Shown here: positions 24,303 through 33,768 of the stretch, in pieces
How positions within the stretch are numbered: the stretch's first letter is position 1
Layout: the number at the start of each line of letters is the position of its first letter
Source: Lentilitoribacter sp039986595
Lineage (GTDB): Bacteria > Pseudomonadota > Alphaproteobacteria > Rhizobiales > Rhizobiaceae
Direction: 5' to 3'
Assembly: GCA_039986595.1 (NCBI GenBank)
Contig: JBDWQJ010000005.1
Coordinates: 372,001-436,000, forward strand
DNA length: 64,000 nucleotides
The notes under the pieces: generated by a model
What the model was told of the DNA's origin: nothing
Database searches by the model: none
What the model saw: only the letters and a program-made list of their open reading frames with translations
Program-made: the position numbers and the translations under genes

Positions 24303-25520
24303 TTATGCAACCGCACGCGACAAAGCACATTGTGACCAAAGATCATGCAAAGCGCTGACCAGGTTTTCAATATCTGCATCGCTATGCAGCGGCGTAGGCG
24401 TAAAGCGCAAACGTTCTGTCTTGCGAGGCACAGTTGGGTAATTGATCGGCTGAACATAGATACCATAATCATCTAAAAGCATATCAGAAATCATTTTACA
24501 CTTTGCAGCATCACCAACCATAACAGGCACAATATGGCTATCATTCATCATGTGAGGAATCCCGCGCGCATCAAGGCGAGAACGTAATCTTGCAACACGC
24601 TCTTGTTGTTGCTTCCGCTCAAAGCTGCTCATTTTCAAATGCTGTATACTTGCAGCGGCGCCTGCGGCTATTGCAGGCGGAATGGCTGTTGTAAAAATAA
24701 AGCCAGAAGCAAAACTACGAACAAAATCACATAAAGCTTCAGATGCTGTGATGTAACCACCCATCACCCCGTAAGCCTTACCCAAAGTGCCTTCAATCAC
24801 TGTAATGCGGTCCATTAAGCCTTCGCGCTCAGCAATACCGCCCCCGCGCGGACCATAAAGGCCAACTGCATGCACTTCATCAAGATAAGTCATTGCGCCA
24901 TATTTATCAGCAATATCACAAATCTCTTTGATCGGTGCGATATCACCATCCATGGAATAAACGCTTTCAAAAGCAATCATTTTTGGCGCATCTGGATCAG
25001 CCGCCGCAAGTTTTTCTTCCAAATCCTTCACATCATTGTGCTTCCAAATAACCTTTTCAGCACGTGAATGACGAACACCTTCGATCATGGATGCGTGATT
25101 AGAAGCATCCGAGAAAATGATCATATTTGGAATTTGCGCACCAAGAGTGCCAAGGGCTGCCCAGTTTGAAACATAACCAGATGTAAACAAAAGCGCAGAT
25201 TCTTTGTTGTGAAGATCAGCAAGCTCTTTTTCAAGTATCACATGATAGTGCGTTGTGCCTGAGATATTTCGAGTTCCACCAGCACCAGTTCCCGCGCGAT
25301 CGATAGCTTCTTTCATCGCATCTGAAACTTTAGGATTTTGCCCCATGCCCAGATAGTCGTTTGAACACCAAACTGTGACATCGGAAATTGTGCCATCAGG
25401 CTTATGGCGTGTAGCTTTTGGGAAGTTCCCTTTGTGTCGCTCTAAATCGGCGAAAACGCGATAACGGCCTTCTTCTTTAAGGCCATCTAGCGACTCAGTG
25501 AAAAACTTTTCAAAATCCAT
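24303..25520 (-). CDS. hemA: 5-aminolevulinate synthase (C4 pathway)
   Basis: Condenses glycine with succinyl-CoA to give 5-aminolevulinate, the first committed step of tetrapyrrole synthesis in alphaproteobacteria. The 405-residue alpha-oxoamine synthase begins MDFEKFF and includes the CSNDYLGMG segment near 50, DEVHAVGLYGPRG near 215 and the PLP lysine K248 in EGTLGKAYG. The start at 25520 has GGAG six bases upstream; an in-frame TTG at 25532 lies inside that ribosome site region and is rejected. A perfect FNR/FixK-type box sits 127 bases upstream, suggesting oxygen-responsive expression. Confidence 0.96.
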   Translation of the reverse strand: MDFEKFFTESLDGLKEEGRYRVFADLERHKGNFPKATRHKPDGTISDVTVWCSNDYLGMGQNPKVSDAMKEAIDRAGTGAGGTRNISGTTHYHVILEKELADLHNKESALLFTSGYVSNWAALGTLGAQIPNMIIFSDASNHASMIEGVRHSRAEKVIWKHNDVKDLEEKLAAADPDAPKMIAFESVYSMDGDIAPIKEICDIADKYGAMTYLDEVHAVGLYGPRGGGIAEREGLMDRITVIEGTLGKAYGVMGGYITASEALCDFVRSFASGFIFTTAIPPAIAAGAAASIQHLKMSSFERKQQQERVARLRSRLDARGIPHMMNDSHIVPVMVGDAAKCKMISDMLLDDYGIYVQPINYPTVPRKTERLRFTPTPLHSDADIENLVSALHDLWSQCALSRAVA

Positions 25521-25646
25521 AACTATCTCCAAATGGACAACGCATCATAAGCGCTTACTATTGAAAGTGGCTTATATACAATCCCTTGCCGCAAGCCAAT
25601 GCGACAAATCTGTCTTTGCAACATATTGAATAGCGCCAGGATAGCA

Positions 25647-25660
25647 TTGATCCAAATCAA
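25647..25660. promoter_or_regulatory. Perfect FNR/FixK/FnrL box upstream of hemA
   Basis: TTGATCCAAATCAA matches the full TTGAT-N4-ATCAA consensus. It lies 127 bases upstream of the hemA start codon and outside any coding region. FnrL/FixK control of hemA is known in other alphaproteobacteria, so low-oxygen induction is the likely role. Confidence 0.75.
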
Positions 25661-25721
25661 TTAGCCAATTTTTGACATCAATATGTTGTCGATCATACCA
25701 ATTACCTCAGTTCGTTTGGTA

Positions 25722-27134
25722 TTAACTACCCCAAGGTCCGTGGTGATCACCTTCTTCGTCAAGACGTTTAAAGCCATGCGCACCAAAGAAATCACGCTGC
25801 CCTTGGATGAGGTTTGCTGTCCCCTGACCGCGACGGTAAGTATCAAAATATGATACCGCTGATGCAAGAGCTGGAACGGGTGAACCATTCAGTACGCTTT
25901 CGCTCACAATACGACGCAAAGGTGCATCACATTCGCCTAACAGTTTTGAAAACGCTGGCGTAATCACCAGATTTGCAACGTCTGGATCTTTAGAAAACGC
26001 CGTCGAGATTTCATCTAAGAAGCGTGACTGGATAATACAGCCCGCACGCCAAATTTTGGCAATTGTTGGCATTGGCAAGCCCCAATCAAACTCTTTAGAT
26101 GCAGCAGACATCACCGCAAAGCCTTGCGCATAAGCAGCAATTTTACCCGCAAGCAATGCAAGTTCAAGATCATCGATAAACTTGTCTGGATCTGCAACAT
26201 CTGCAGATGCAGCTAGGCCCAACACGCTTTCAGCATGAATACGTTCGTCTTTTGCAGCAGATAAGCTTCTTGCAGCAACTGCAGCTTCAATCGCTGTTGC
26301 TGGCACACCCATGTTCAATGCTTCAATTGCGGACCACCGGCCAGTACCTTTTTGTCCAGCAGCATCCAAAATGAGATTGATCATCGGTGCATCAGTTTTA
26401 GGATCAATAGCTTTTAAAACTTCCGCAGTGATGGACACTAAATAGGATTCAAGCGGTCCTTCGTTCCATTTGGCAAACACATCCGAAATAGCTTTTGGAT
26501 CCATCTTCAAGCGATCACGCATAATGCCATAAACTTCAGCAATCATCTGCATATCAGCATATTCGATGCCATTATGAATGGTTTTAACAAAGTGACCAGC
26601 ACCATTTTCCCCAAGCCATGCGGCGCATGGTGTGTCTTTATATTTCGCCGAGATGGCTTCTAAAACACCCTGCACGCGTGGATAAGATGATTGCTTGCCG
26701 CCAACCATAATTGAGGGACCGTGTCGCGCGCCCTCTTCTCCACCTGAAACGCCCATACCAATAAATGTCAGACCAGTGTCTTTCATCTCGTCTTCACGGC
26801 GTAGTGTATCTCTAAAATTCGCATTACCAGCATCGATGATAATATCATTGTCACTCATCAGCGGTTTAAGCGCTTCCATCTGCATATCAACGGGGCCACC
26901 AGCTTTCACCATGATGATGACCGGCCGCGGTGGGCGAATAGCATTGACGAATTCTTCTAAGGTCTTACAAGGAACAAGCTGATCAACCAGATCGCCAGCA
27001 CTTTTCATAAATTCTTCGGTTCGGGCGTAGGTTCGGTTAAAAACGGCAACCTTGTATCCGTTTTCAGCAATGTTAAGCGCCAAATTCGCACCCATTACAG
27101 CTAGACCAATGACGCCAATTTCCGCATTTGACAT
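25722..27134 (-). CDS. gnd: 6-phosphogluconate dehydrogenase (decarboxylating)
   Basis: Oxidises 6-phosphogluconate to ribulose 5-phosphate and CO2 with NADP, in the oxidative pentose-phosphate pathway. The 470-residue length is that of the long dimeric class. Visible are the dinucleotide motif VIGLAVMGANLALNIA at the N-terminus, the GGEEGARHGPSIMVGG substrate segment near 130, KTIHNGIEYADMQ with the catalytic lysine near 185, and the C-terminal FFGAHGF region. No zwf or pgl is adjacent. An inverted repeat (ATACCAA/TTGGTAT, 25695-25722) overlaps its stop codon but lacks a T tract. Confidence 0.95.
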   Translation of the reverse strand: MSNAEIGVIGLAVMGANLALNIAENGYKVAVFNRTYARTEEFMKSAGDLVDQLVPCKTLEEFVNAIRPPRPVIIMVKAGGPVDMQMEALKPLMSDNDIIIDAGNANFRDTLRREDEMKDTGLTFIGMGVSGGEEGARHGPSIMVGGKQSSYPRVQGVLEAISAKYKDTPCAAWLGENGAGHFVKTIHNGIEYADMQMIAEVYGIMRDRLKMDPKAISDVFAKWNEGPLESYLVSITAEVLKAIDPKTDAPMINLILDAAGQKGTGRWSAIEALNMGVPATAIEAAVAARSLSAAKDERIHAESVLGLAASADVADPDKFIDDLELALLAGKIAAYAQGFAVMSAASKEFDWGLPMPTIAKIWRAGCIIQSRFLDEISTAFSKDPDVANLVITPAFSKLLGECDAPLRRIVSESVLNGSPVPALASAVSYFDTYRRGQGTANLIQGQRDFFGAHGFKRLDEEGDHHGPWGS

Positions 27135-27505
27135 ATTTTATTCCTTGCATAATTTACTTAATAACAGGTCGATATTAGTATCAGGCAATTCAAAGCACGG
27201 CTAGTTTATCGATAACATTTTTGTCATTATTTTTGGGGAAATTGAGACTTGATGCTCATTCAACTAATCTGTCCCAATTATTGACACAGAATTCACAAAT
27301 AATCTGATAAAAATCAGCAGACTCGATTCGTAAGCGTGGTCAACAGTAAATATCGATATTCCACATAAGAACAGAATCACCTGTGAATCATTAGAACAAC
27401 AATAACAATTACCCAATTGATACTGTAACAGAGCATCAACACGTGTAATTATATTCTCTACGAGAACGAAAACCTGACAACTGCAAAAATAGAATTGAAA
27501 GCTAA
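27135..27505. other. Divergent promoter region between gnd and dnaB
   Basis: A 371-base AT-rich gap between divergent genes. I see no tRNA, small ORF with a ribosome site or strong hairpin; a short TCACCTGTGA pseudo-palindrome near 27379 is the only symmetric element. Both genes must have promoters here. The rpsF-rpsR-rplI genes that often precede dnaB are absent. Confidence 0.6.
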
Positions 27506-29041
27506 ATGAACGAAGCGGCACCAAGCATCACATCCATTGCCTCAAACCAAAATGCTGAACCAGCTTATCGCGAAGCACCCAACAATTTGGAAGCTGAGCA
27601 GGCCTTGCTGGGTGCAATATTGGTCAATAATGATGCTTTTTATCGCGTTTCAGACTTTCTAAAATCTGAACATTTCAATGAACCACTCCACCGCAATATC
27701 TTTGAAGTGGCCGGCGATATTATTCGAATGGGCAAGACGGCTAACCCTGTCACGATTAAAACATTTCTGCGTGCCGATGAAAAAATCGGTGATCTCACCG
27801 TAGCGCAATATCTTGCGCGCCTTGCTGCAGAAGCGGTTACTATTATCAACGCGGAAGATTACGGACGTGCGATCTATGATCTTGCTCTGCGTCGTTCACT
27901 GATCACCATCGGTGAAGACATGGTCAATATCGCATATGATGCACCCGTTGATATGCCGCCTCAAGGTCAGATTGAAGACACAGAACGTCGTTTGTTTGAA
28001 CTTGCCGAAACAGGCCGATATGACGGCGGTTTCCAGTCTTTTAATGACGCGGTTGCAATTGCAATTGATCTTGCGGGTGAAGCCTACCAACGTGATGGCA
28101 ACCTGTCTGGTATCTCCACAGGCATTCATTCCCTTGATGGGCGAATGGGTGGCTTGCAGCGTTCCGATTTGATCGTCCTGGCGGGTCGTCCTGGTATGGG
28201 TAAAACATCGCTCGCCACAAACCTTGCGTTCAACATTGCAAATGCATTTGAACCCGAAGTTCAAGCCGATGGCAGCACGACAGCGAAAAATGGCGGCATT
28301 GTGGGGTTCTATTCACTGGAGATGTCCAGTGAACAGCTCGCAACTCGTATTATATCTGAGCAAACAGAAGTCTCATCATCAAAAATCAGACGTGGTGAAA
28401 TCACCGAAGCCGACTTTGAAAAACTCGTCGGCTGCTCACAAATGATGCAAAAAGTTCCACTTTATATTGACCAAACAGGTGGTATTTCTATCGCCCAATT
28501 GGCAGCGCGCGCCAGACGCTTAAAACGCCAGCGCGGTCTTGATGTTCTGGTGGTCGACTATATCCAGCTCATGACCGGCTCATCAAAAAACAACTCAAAC
28601 CGCGTGCAAGAGATTACCGAAATTACCACTGGACTTAAGGCGCTTGGTAAAGAGTTGAACGTTCCTATCATCGCCCTCTCCCAGCTCTCCCGTCAGGTGG
28701 AAAATCGTGATGACAAACGTCCACAACTCTCCGATTTGCGCGAATCAGGTTCCATCGAGCAGGATGCCGATGTGGTGCTATTTGTGTTCCGTGAAGAATA
28801 CTATGTTCAAAACATGGAGCCGCGCCGAACGCCTGAAGAAGAACGCGCAGATGTTCGCAATGAAGAATATTTAGCTTGGGAAGAAACAATGTCAAAAGTG
28901 CGCGGCACTGCTGATGTCATCATCGCCAAACAACGTCACGGCCCGACAGGTACTGTAAAACTTGCCTTCCAGGCACAATATACGCGCTTCTCTGATCTTG
29001 CCGATAGCTCTTATGACCAATTCGTCGCAAGTGAAGAATAA
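27506..29041 (+). CDS. dnaB: Replicative DNA helicase DnaB
   Basis: Hexameric helicase that unwinds DNA at the replication fork. The N-terminal primase-interacting domain (NLEAEQALLGAILVNN near 27) is followed by the RecA-like motor domain with Walker A GRPGMGKTS near 230, an SLEMSSEQL segment, the Walker B DYIQLM and the C-terminal LSDLRESGSIEQDADVVLF region. At 511 residues with no intein it is of normal alphaproteobacterial size. Its 3' end overlaps the presumed alr start by 29 bases, tying cell-wall amino acid supply to this transcript. Confidence 0.97.
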   Translation: MNEAAPSITSIASNQNAEPAYREAPNNLEAEQALLGAILVNNDAFYRVSDFLKSEHFNEPLHRNIFEVAGDIIRMGKTANPVTIKTFLRADEKIGDLTVAQYLARLAAEAVTIINAEDYGRAIYDLALRRSLITIGEDMVNIAYDAPVDMPPQGQIEDTERRLFELAETGRYDGGFQSFNDAVAIAIDLAGEAYQRDGNLSGISTGIHSLDGRMGGLQRSDLIVLAGRPGMGKTSLATNLAFNIANAFEPEVQADGSTTAKNGGIVGFYSLEMSSEQLATRIISEQTEVSSSKIRRGEITEADFEKLVGCSQMMQKVPLYIDQTGGISIAQLAARARRLKRQRGLDVLVVDYIQLMTGSSKNNSNRVQEITEITTGLKALGKELNVPIIALSQLSRQVENRDDKRPQLSDLRESGSIEQDADVVLFVFREEYYVQNMEPRRTPEEERADVRNEEYLAWEETMSKVRGTADVIIAKQRHGPTGTVKLAFQAQYTRFSDLADSSYDQFVASEE

Positions 29042-30131
29042 CGTCGGACAAACATTAAGGCTGCATATCGATCAAGCAGCAATTGTTGAGAATTACAAAA
29101 TTCTCAAAGATGCATCAATGTCCCAAAAATGCGGAGCCGCGGTTAAGGCAAATGGCTATGGTTGCGGCGTAAAAACGGTTGCTCGTGCTCTTGCAAATGC
29201 AGGATGTCGCCAGTTTTTCGTCGCTGATGCTTCTGAAGGCGTAAAACTGCGAACCATTCAAAGTGATGCAGATATTTTCATTCTTAATGGCGTATTTGAA
29301 GAAACAATTTCGCTCCTCGTTGAAAATAATCTAATCCCTGTTCTAAATTCACTTCACCAGATCAAATTATGGTATCAAACAGCAACAGATCAAGCTTGCG
29401 CTGTGCATATTGATACAGGCATGAACCGTTTAGGTTTGCGTCCAAACGAGGCTTACAACTGCCTTGATGATCTTAAATCAGTGCCGAAACTGATTATGAG
29501 CCATTTTGCCAATGCTGATGACCCTGAAGATCCAAAAAACCTCTCCCAGCTCGAAGCATTTTCAGCCCTTGCTCAAAAATATGCTGGTATTGAAGCGAGT
29601 ATGGCAAATTCAGCGGCAACGTTGTCAAACCCGCAATCTCATTTTCAACTTACGCGCCCCGGCATTGCCATTTATGGCGGCAATCCATTCACCCATAGAA
29701 CCAACCCCATGAAATCTGTGGTTAAGGCGGAAGCCCGAATTATTGATATTCGTGAAGTCCTACCGGATGAAACAGTAAGCTATGGCGGCACATTCGTTGC
29801 TAAAGAAACCAAGCGTATTGCAGTTTGCGGTGTTGGTTACGCAGATGGTTACCCTCGCACAGTTTCTGGACAAGGAGTTCCCCTACGCGAGCATCTTCCC
29901 AACGGTGCGCAAGCTCATATCAATGGTGAACTGATTGATTGCGTTGGACGTATCACCATGGACCTGACGATGTTCGATGTTACACAACTACCTCTAAACT
30001 CAATAAAAATAGGTGACTGGATCGAGTTATTTGGAGATCAAATCTCACTCGATCACTTCGCAGAGCAATCAGGCACGGTAAGTTATGAGATCTTGACCGG
30101 TATCGGTCGTAGATATGGTTTATCCATCTGA
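29013..30131 (+). CDS. alr: Alanine racemase
   Basis: PLP enzyme interconverting L- and D-alanine for peptidoglycan. It has the PLP lysine K45 in AAVKANGYGCG, a GMNRLGL motif near 140, and the second catalytic tyrosine in SYGGTF near 265 followed by VGYADGYPR. I take the ATG at 29013, inside the dnaB 3' end, giving 372 residues. No clear ribosome site is present, so translation is probably coupled to dnaB; GTG at 29031 is an alternative. The dnaB-alr-radA order is typical of Rhizobiales. Confidence 0.94.
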   Translation: MTNSSQVKNNVGQTLRLHIDQAAIVENYKILKDASMSQKCGAAVKANGYGCGVKTVARALANAGCRQFFVADASEGVKLRTIQSDADIFILNGVFEETISLLVENNLIPVLNSLHQIKLWYQTATDQACAVHIDTGMNRLGLRPNEAYNCLDDLKSVPKLIMSHFANADDPEDPKNLSQLEAFSALAQKYAGIEASMANSAATLSNPQSHFQLTRPGIAIYGGNPFTHRTNPMKSVVKAEARIIDIREVLPDETVSYGGTFVAKETKRIAVCGVGYADGYPRTVSGQGVPLREHLPNGAQAHINGELIDCVGRITMDLTMFDVTQLPLNSIKIGDWIELFGDQISLDHFAEQSGTVSYEILTGIGRRYGLSI

Positions 30132-30206
30132 TTTCAAATCAAAACTTGCTTTCATATCACGCATGAAGTAAATGAGAACAAAGCATGAATATGAGTGAGG
30201 TTTCTC

Positions 30207-31619
30207 TTGGCTAAATCACGCACACAATTTGTTTGTCAGAACTGCGGTACCGTTCATGCAAGATGGGCCGGTAAATGTGATGGCTGCGGTGAATGGAATA
30301 CAATTATTGAGGCCGACCCAAAAGGTGGGATCGGTGGTGGACCGGGTAAAACACCTAAAAAAGGTCGTGCGGTTGCGCTCACCACTTTGTCGGGCGAAAT
30401 TGAAGATGCACCGCGCATCAAAACCAACATTTCAGAGCTTGATCGCGTCACGGGCGGTGGGTTTGTGCGTGGATCTGCAATTTTGGTGGGTGGTGATCCA
30501 GGAATTGGCAAATCAACAATATTAATGCAAGCAGCTGCTGCACTCGCCCGGCAAGGCAATCGCGTGATTTATGTTTCCGGTGAGGAAGCCGTTGCGCAGG
30601 TCCGATTAAGAGCGCAGCGATTAGGTGCATCAGATAGCGATGTAATGCTCGCAGCTGAAACCAATGTTGAAGATATTTTAGCAACGCTAGCGGATGGCGA
30701 AAAGCCTGATTTTGTCATTATTGATTCGATCCAAACTTTATGGAGCGAATTAGCTGAAGCTGCCCCCGGAACAGTGACACAAGTTCGCACCGGCGTTCAC
30801 GCAATGATCCGCTTTGCAAAACAAACTGGCACCGCAATGGTTTTGGTGGGTCATGTGACTAAAGATGGTCAAATTGCCGGTCCACGTGTGGTTGAGCATA
30901 TGGTTGATGCGGTTTTGTATTTTGAAGGCGATCGCGGACATCACTATAGAATAATGCGCACGGTAAAAAACAGATTTGGGCCCACCGACGAGATTGGTGT
31001 GTTTGAAATGTCCGATATTGGATTGCGAGAAGTTGCAAACCCGTCAGAATTATTTCTTGGTGAACGCAATACAGCAAGCCCGGGCAATGCTGTTTTTGCT
31101 GGCATTGAGGGAACGCGTCCTGTTCTTGTCGAAGTTCAGGCACTTGTTGCACCATCGTCATTGGGTACCCCTCGCCGCGCTATTGTCGGATGGGATTCCG
31201 CTCGTCTTTCTATGATTCTCGCTGTTCTTGAAGCGCATTGTGGGGTGCGACTGGGTAGTCACGATGTGTATCTTAACATAGCCGGTGGCTATCGCGTAAG
31301 CGAACCCGCAGCTGATATGGCTGTTGCCGCAGCTCTTGTTTCATCGCTTGCAGGATCGCCATTGCCATCAGATTGTGTATATTTTGGAGAAATTAGCTTG
31401 TCTGGCTCCATCAGACCTGTCGCGCAAACTGGTTTACGTTTGAAAGAAGCGCAGAAACTTGGCTTTGAAAGCGCGGTACTACCGAATGGTTCAGTTGATG
31501 TCCCCAAAAATGGCGGAAATTGGCAACAAATCGATTCATTAACAGAAATGGTGGCAAAAATAGCCAGTGGTTCAACTTCCAACAACCAAGATGTTGAAAA
31601 TAACGGGGACGTGGGCTAA
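30207..31619 (+). CDS. radA: DNA repair protein RadA
   Basis: RecA-like ATPase that processes recombination intermediates and drives branch migration. It has the zinc finger C10-x2-C13...C25-x2-C28, Walker A GGDPGIGKST near 90, the RadA-specific KNRFGPTDEIG motif near 255, and a C-terminal Lon-protease-like domain. I choose the TTG at 30207 (M-AKSRTQFVCQNCG), which has GAGG seven bases upstream, over a GTG four codons earlier. The length is then 470 residues. It lies about 75 bases after alr in the same direction. Confidence 0.95.
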   Translation: MAKSRTQFVCQNCGTVHARWAGKCDGCGEWNTIIEADPKGGIGGGPGKTPKKGRAVALTTLSGEIEDAPRIKTNISELDRVTGGGFVRGSAILVGGDPGIGKSTILMQAAAALARQGNRVIYVSGEEAVAQVRLRAQRLGASDSDVMLAAETNVEDILATLADGEKPDFVIIDSIQTLWSELAEAAPGTVTQVRTGVHAMIRFAKQTGTAMVLVGHVTKDGQIAGPRVVEHMVDAVLYFEGDRGHHYRIMRTVKNRFGPTDEIGVFEMSDIGLREVANPSELFLGERNTASPGNAVFAGIEGTRPVLVEVQALVAPSSLGTPRRAIVGWDSARLSMILAVLEAHCGVRLGSHDVYLNIAGGYRVSEPAADMAVAAALVSSLAGSPLPSDCVYFGEISLSGSIRPVAQTGLRLKEAQKLGFESAVLPNGSVDVPKNGGNWQQIDSLTEMVAKIASGSTSNNQDVENNGDVG

Positions 31620-31687
31620 ACCATTATTGCTCTTGGCGCAGCAACATGGTAGCGGTGCGAAAAAATGCATTCCGGAGTTTAACGCGT

Positions 31688-32227
31688 ATGCCTATTTATC
31701 TACTTGATGGAATTGTCATCGGAATTACCCTCGTATCTGCCATGCTGGCAATGGTGCGCGGTTTTTCCAGAGAAGTCCTTGCCGTTGGATCTTGGATTGC
31801 AGCCGCAGCTGCAGCTTTTTTCCTTTATCCCTATCTTGAGCCATTTGCGTCTCAATATACATCTTCAAAAGCGCTCGCTGCTATTGGTTCCGCCGCTGCG
31901 ATCTTTTTAGTCACGCTCATCATTGTGTCATATATCACAATGCGTATCGCTGACTTTATTATAGATAGCCGCATCGGTGTTCTTGATCGCACGCTTGGCT
32001 TTGTATTTGGCGCAGCTCGCGGCATATTAATCATGGTCGTTGCCAATGTATTTTTAAATTGGTTGATGCCGGCGGACAAACAACCTGATTGGGTTGCACA
32101 AGCCAAGTCAAAACCAATGCTCGATTCGCTCGGCACCAGCTTAGTGAACGCTCTACCTGAAAACGCAGATACATCTATTATCGACAGTATACGCGGCAAG
32201 ACAGAAACCGGCGATACAGACGCCTAG
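31688..32227 (+). CDS. cvpA: CvpA family membrane protein
   Basis: Inner-membrane protein with four predicted helices in the first 130 residues (YLLDGIVIGITLVSAML, then AVGSWIAAAAAAFFLYPYL and two more) and a polar C-terminus. E. coli CvpA was found as a colicin V production factor and sits next to purF, as here. The molecular role is unclear. The ATG at 31688 gives the usual CvpA N-terminus; a longer frame from 31646 adds a basic stretch not typical of the family. It is 179 residues and followed by purF after 40 bases. Confidence 0.9.
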   Translation: MPIYLLDGIVIGITLVSAMLAMVRGFSREVLAVGSWIAAAAAAFFLYPYLEPFASQYTSSKALAAIGSAAAIFLVTLIIVSYITMRIADFIIDSRIGVLDRTLGFVFGAARGILIMVVANVFLNWLMPADKQPDWVAQAKSKPMLDSLGTSLVNALPENADTSIIDSIRGKTETGDTDA

Positions 32228-32267
32228 CCCAACATTTAAATCTAGAAGATATAAATTGGATTATAAA

Positions 32268-33758
32268 ATGAAGCCTACCGATTTTTCGAAAACTGAATGT
32301 TCTCTCGATGAATCGGAGGATGACACGCTGCATGAAGAATGTGGCATCTTCGGAATTCTCGATCATCCCGATGCCACAACACTGACAGCGCTCGGGTTGC
32401 ACGCCCTTCAGCACCGCGGTCAAGAAGCCACAGGTATTGTGACCTTTGATGGCGAGAAGTTTCATGCTGAACGCCGGCTCGGCTTGGTCGGCGATCACTA
32501 CACAGATCCCAAAGTTTTAAGCCGACTTCCTGGCAATATTGCTGTTGGTCACGTGCGCTATTCCACAACCGGTGGCGAAGGTTTGCGAAATGTCCAACCA
32601 CTCTTTGCTGAATTGCAGCATGGCGGCATCGCAATTGCCCATAATGGCAACTTCACAAATGGCCTAACACTGCGCGATCAACTCATCTCTAGTGGAGCGA
32701 TTTGCCAGTCGACATCTGATTCTGAAGTTGTATTGCATCTAATTGCAAGATCCTGGCACAAATCATCAGCTGATCGTTTTGCAGATGCAATCTCACATAT
32801 CGAAGGTGGCTATGCCATGCTTGCGATCACCCGTACAAAGCTTATTGCTGCGCGCGATCCAAACGGCATTCGTCCGCTTGTTATGGGTGAGCTTGATGGC
32901 AAACCAATTTTCTGCTCAGAAACCTGCGCACTTGATATTATTGGTGCGAAATTTGTCCGTGATGTTGAAAACGGCGAGCTTATCATTTGTGAACTACAAT
33001 CAGATGGTAAGATCTCTATTGAAAGTCGCAAAGCTGCAACAAAAATGCCAGAGCGTCTTTGTTTGTTTGAATATGTATATTTTGCAAGACCCGATTCGAT
33101 TGTTGGCGGCAGAAGCGTTTATCAGACACGTAAAAATGCAGGCGTTAATCTCGCACGTGAAGCGCCAGTTGAGGCGGATGTTGTTGTCCCCGTACCTGAT
33201 GGCGGCACACCAGCTGCCATTGGATTTGCGCAAGAAAGCGGCATACCGTTTGAACTAGGTATTATTCGTAACCATTATGTTGGACGCACATTTATTGAAC
33301 CAACCCAGCAGATCAGAGCGCTTGGTGTAAAACTGAAGCATTCAGCAAACCGAGGGATTATCGCAGGTAAGCGCGTTGTCTTAATTGATGATTCGATTGT
33401 GCGTGGTACGACATCGATCAAGATCGTTCAGATGATGCGTGAAGCGGGCGCAAGCGAAGTACATATCCGTGTTGCGAGCCCTGAGATTTATTATCCTGAT
33501 TTTTACGGTATCGATACACCAGACCGTGATCGATTGCTGGCAAACCAGCATGAGACGCTTGAAGATATGTGCAAACATATTGGCGCAGATTCGCTCAACT
33601 TCATTAGCCTTGATGGACTGTATGATGCGGTTGGCGGGATCAAAAGAGATCCGAAAAATCCACAATTCACGGATCATTATTTCACTGGCGATTATCCAAC
33701 GCGACTGGTTGATCAGGAAAATGTCCATCAGTTACAACGCGCTGAAATGTTAGCATAG
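32268..33758 (+). CDS. purF: Amidophosphoribosyltransferase
   Basis: Makes 5-phosphoribosylamine from PRPP and glutamine, the first step of purine synthesis. An N-terminal class II glutamine amidotransferase domain begins at C25 (CGIFGI), which becomes the N-terminal nucleophile after propeptide removal. The PRTase domain carries the PRPP loop VVLIDDSIVRGTTS near 375. The protein is 496 residues from the ATG at 32268; an in-frame TTG four codons earlier is less likely. It is followed 10 bases later by an SDR gene, a pairing conserved in Rhizobiales. Confidence 0.96.
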   Translation: MKPTDFSKTECSLDESEDDTLHEECGIFGILDHPDATTLTALGLHALQHRGQEATGIVTFDGEKFHAERRLGLVGDHYTDPKVLSRLPGNIAVGHVRYSTTGGEGLRNVQPLFAELQHGGIAIAHNGNFTNGLTLRDQLISSGAICQSTSDSEVVLHLIARSWHKSSADRFADAISHIEGGYAMLAITRTKLIAARDPNGIRPLVMGELDGKPIFCSETCALDIIGAKFVRDVENGELIICELQSDGKISIESRKAATKMPERLCLFEYVYFARPDSIVGGRSVYQTRKNAGVNLAREAPVEADVVVPVPDGGTPAAIGFAQESGIPFELGIIRNHYVGRTFIEPTQQIRALGVKLKHSANRGIIAGKRVVLIDDSIVRGTTSIKIVQMMREAGASEVHIRVASPEIYYPDFYGIDTPDRDRLLANQHETLEDMCKHIGADSLNFISLDGLYDAVGGIKRDPKNPQFTDHYFTGDYPTRLVDQENVHQLQRAEMLA

Positions 33759-33768
33759 GCCACCCATT

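Noticed and set aside
25695..25722. ATACCAA/TTGGTAT repeat as a gnd terminator
   Set aside because: It overlaps the stop codon, has a 14-base loop and lacks a T tract, so it is too weak to list as a terminator.
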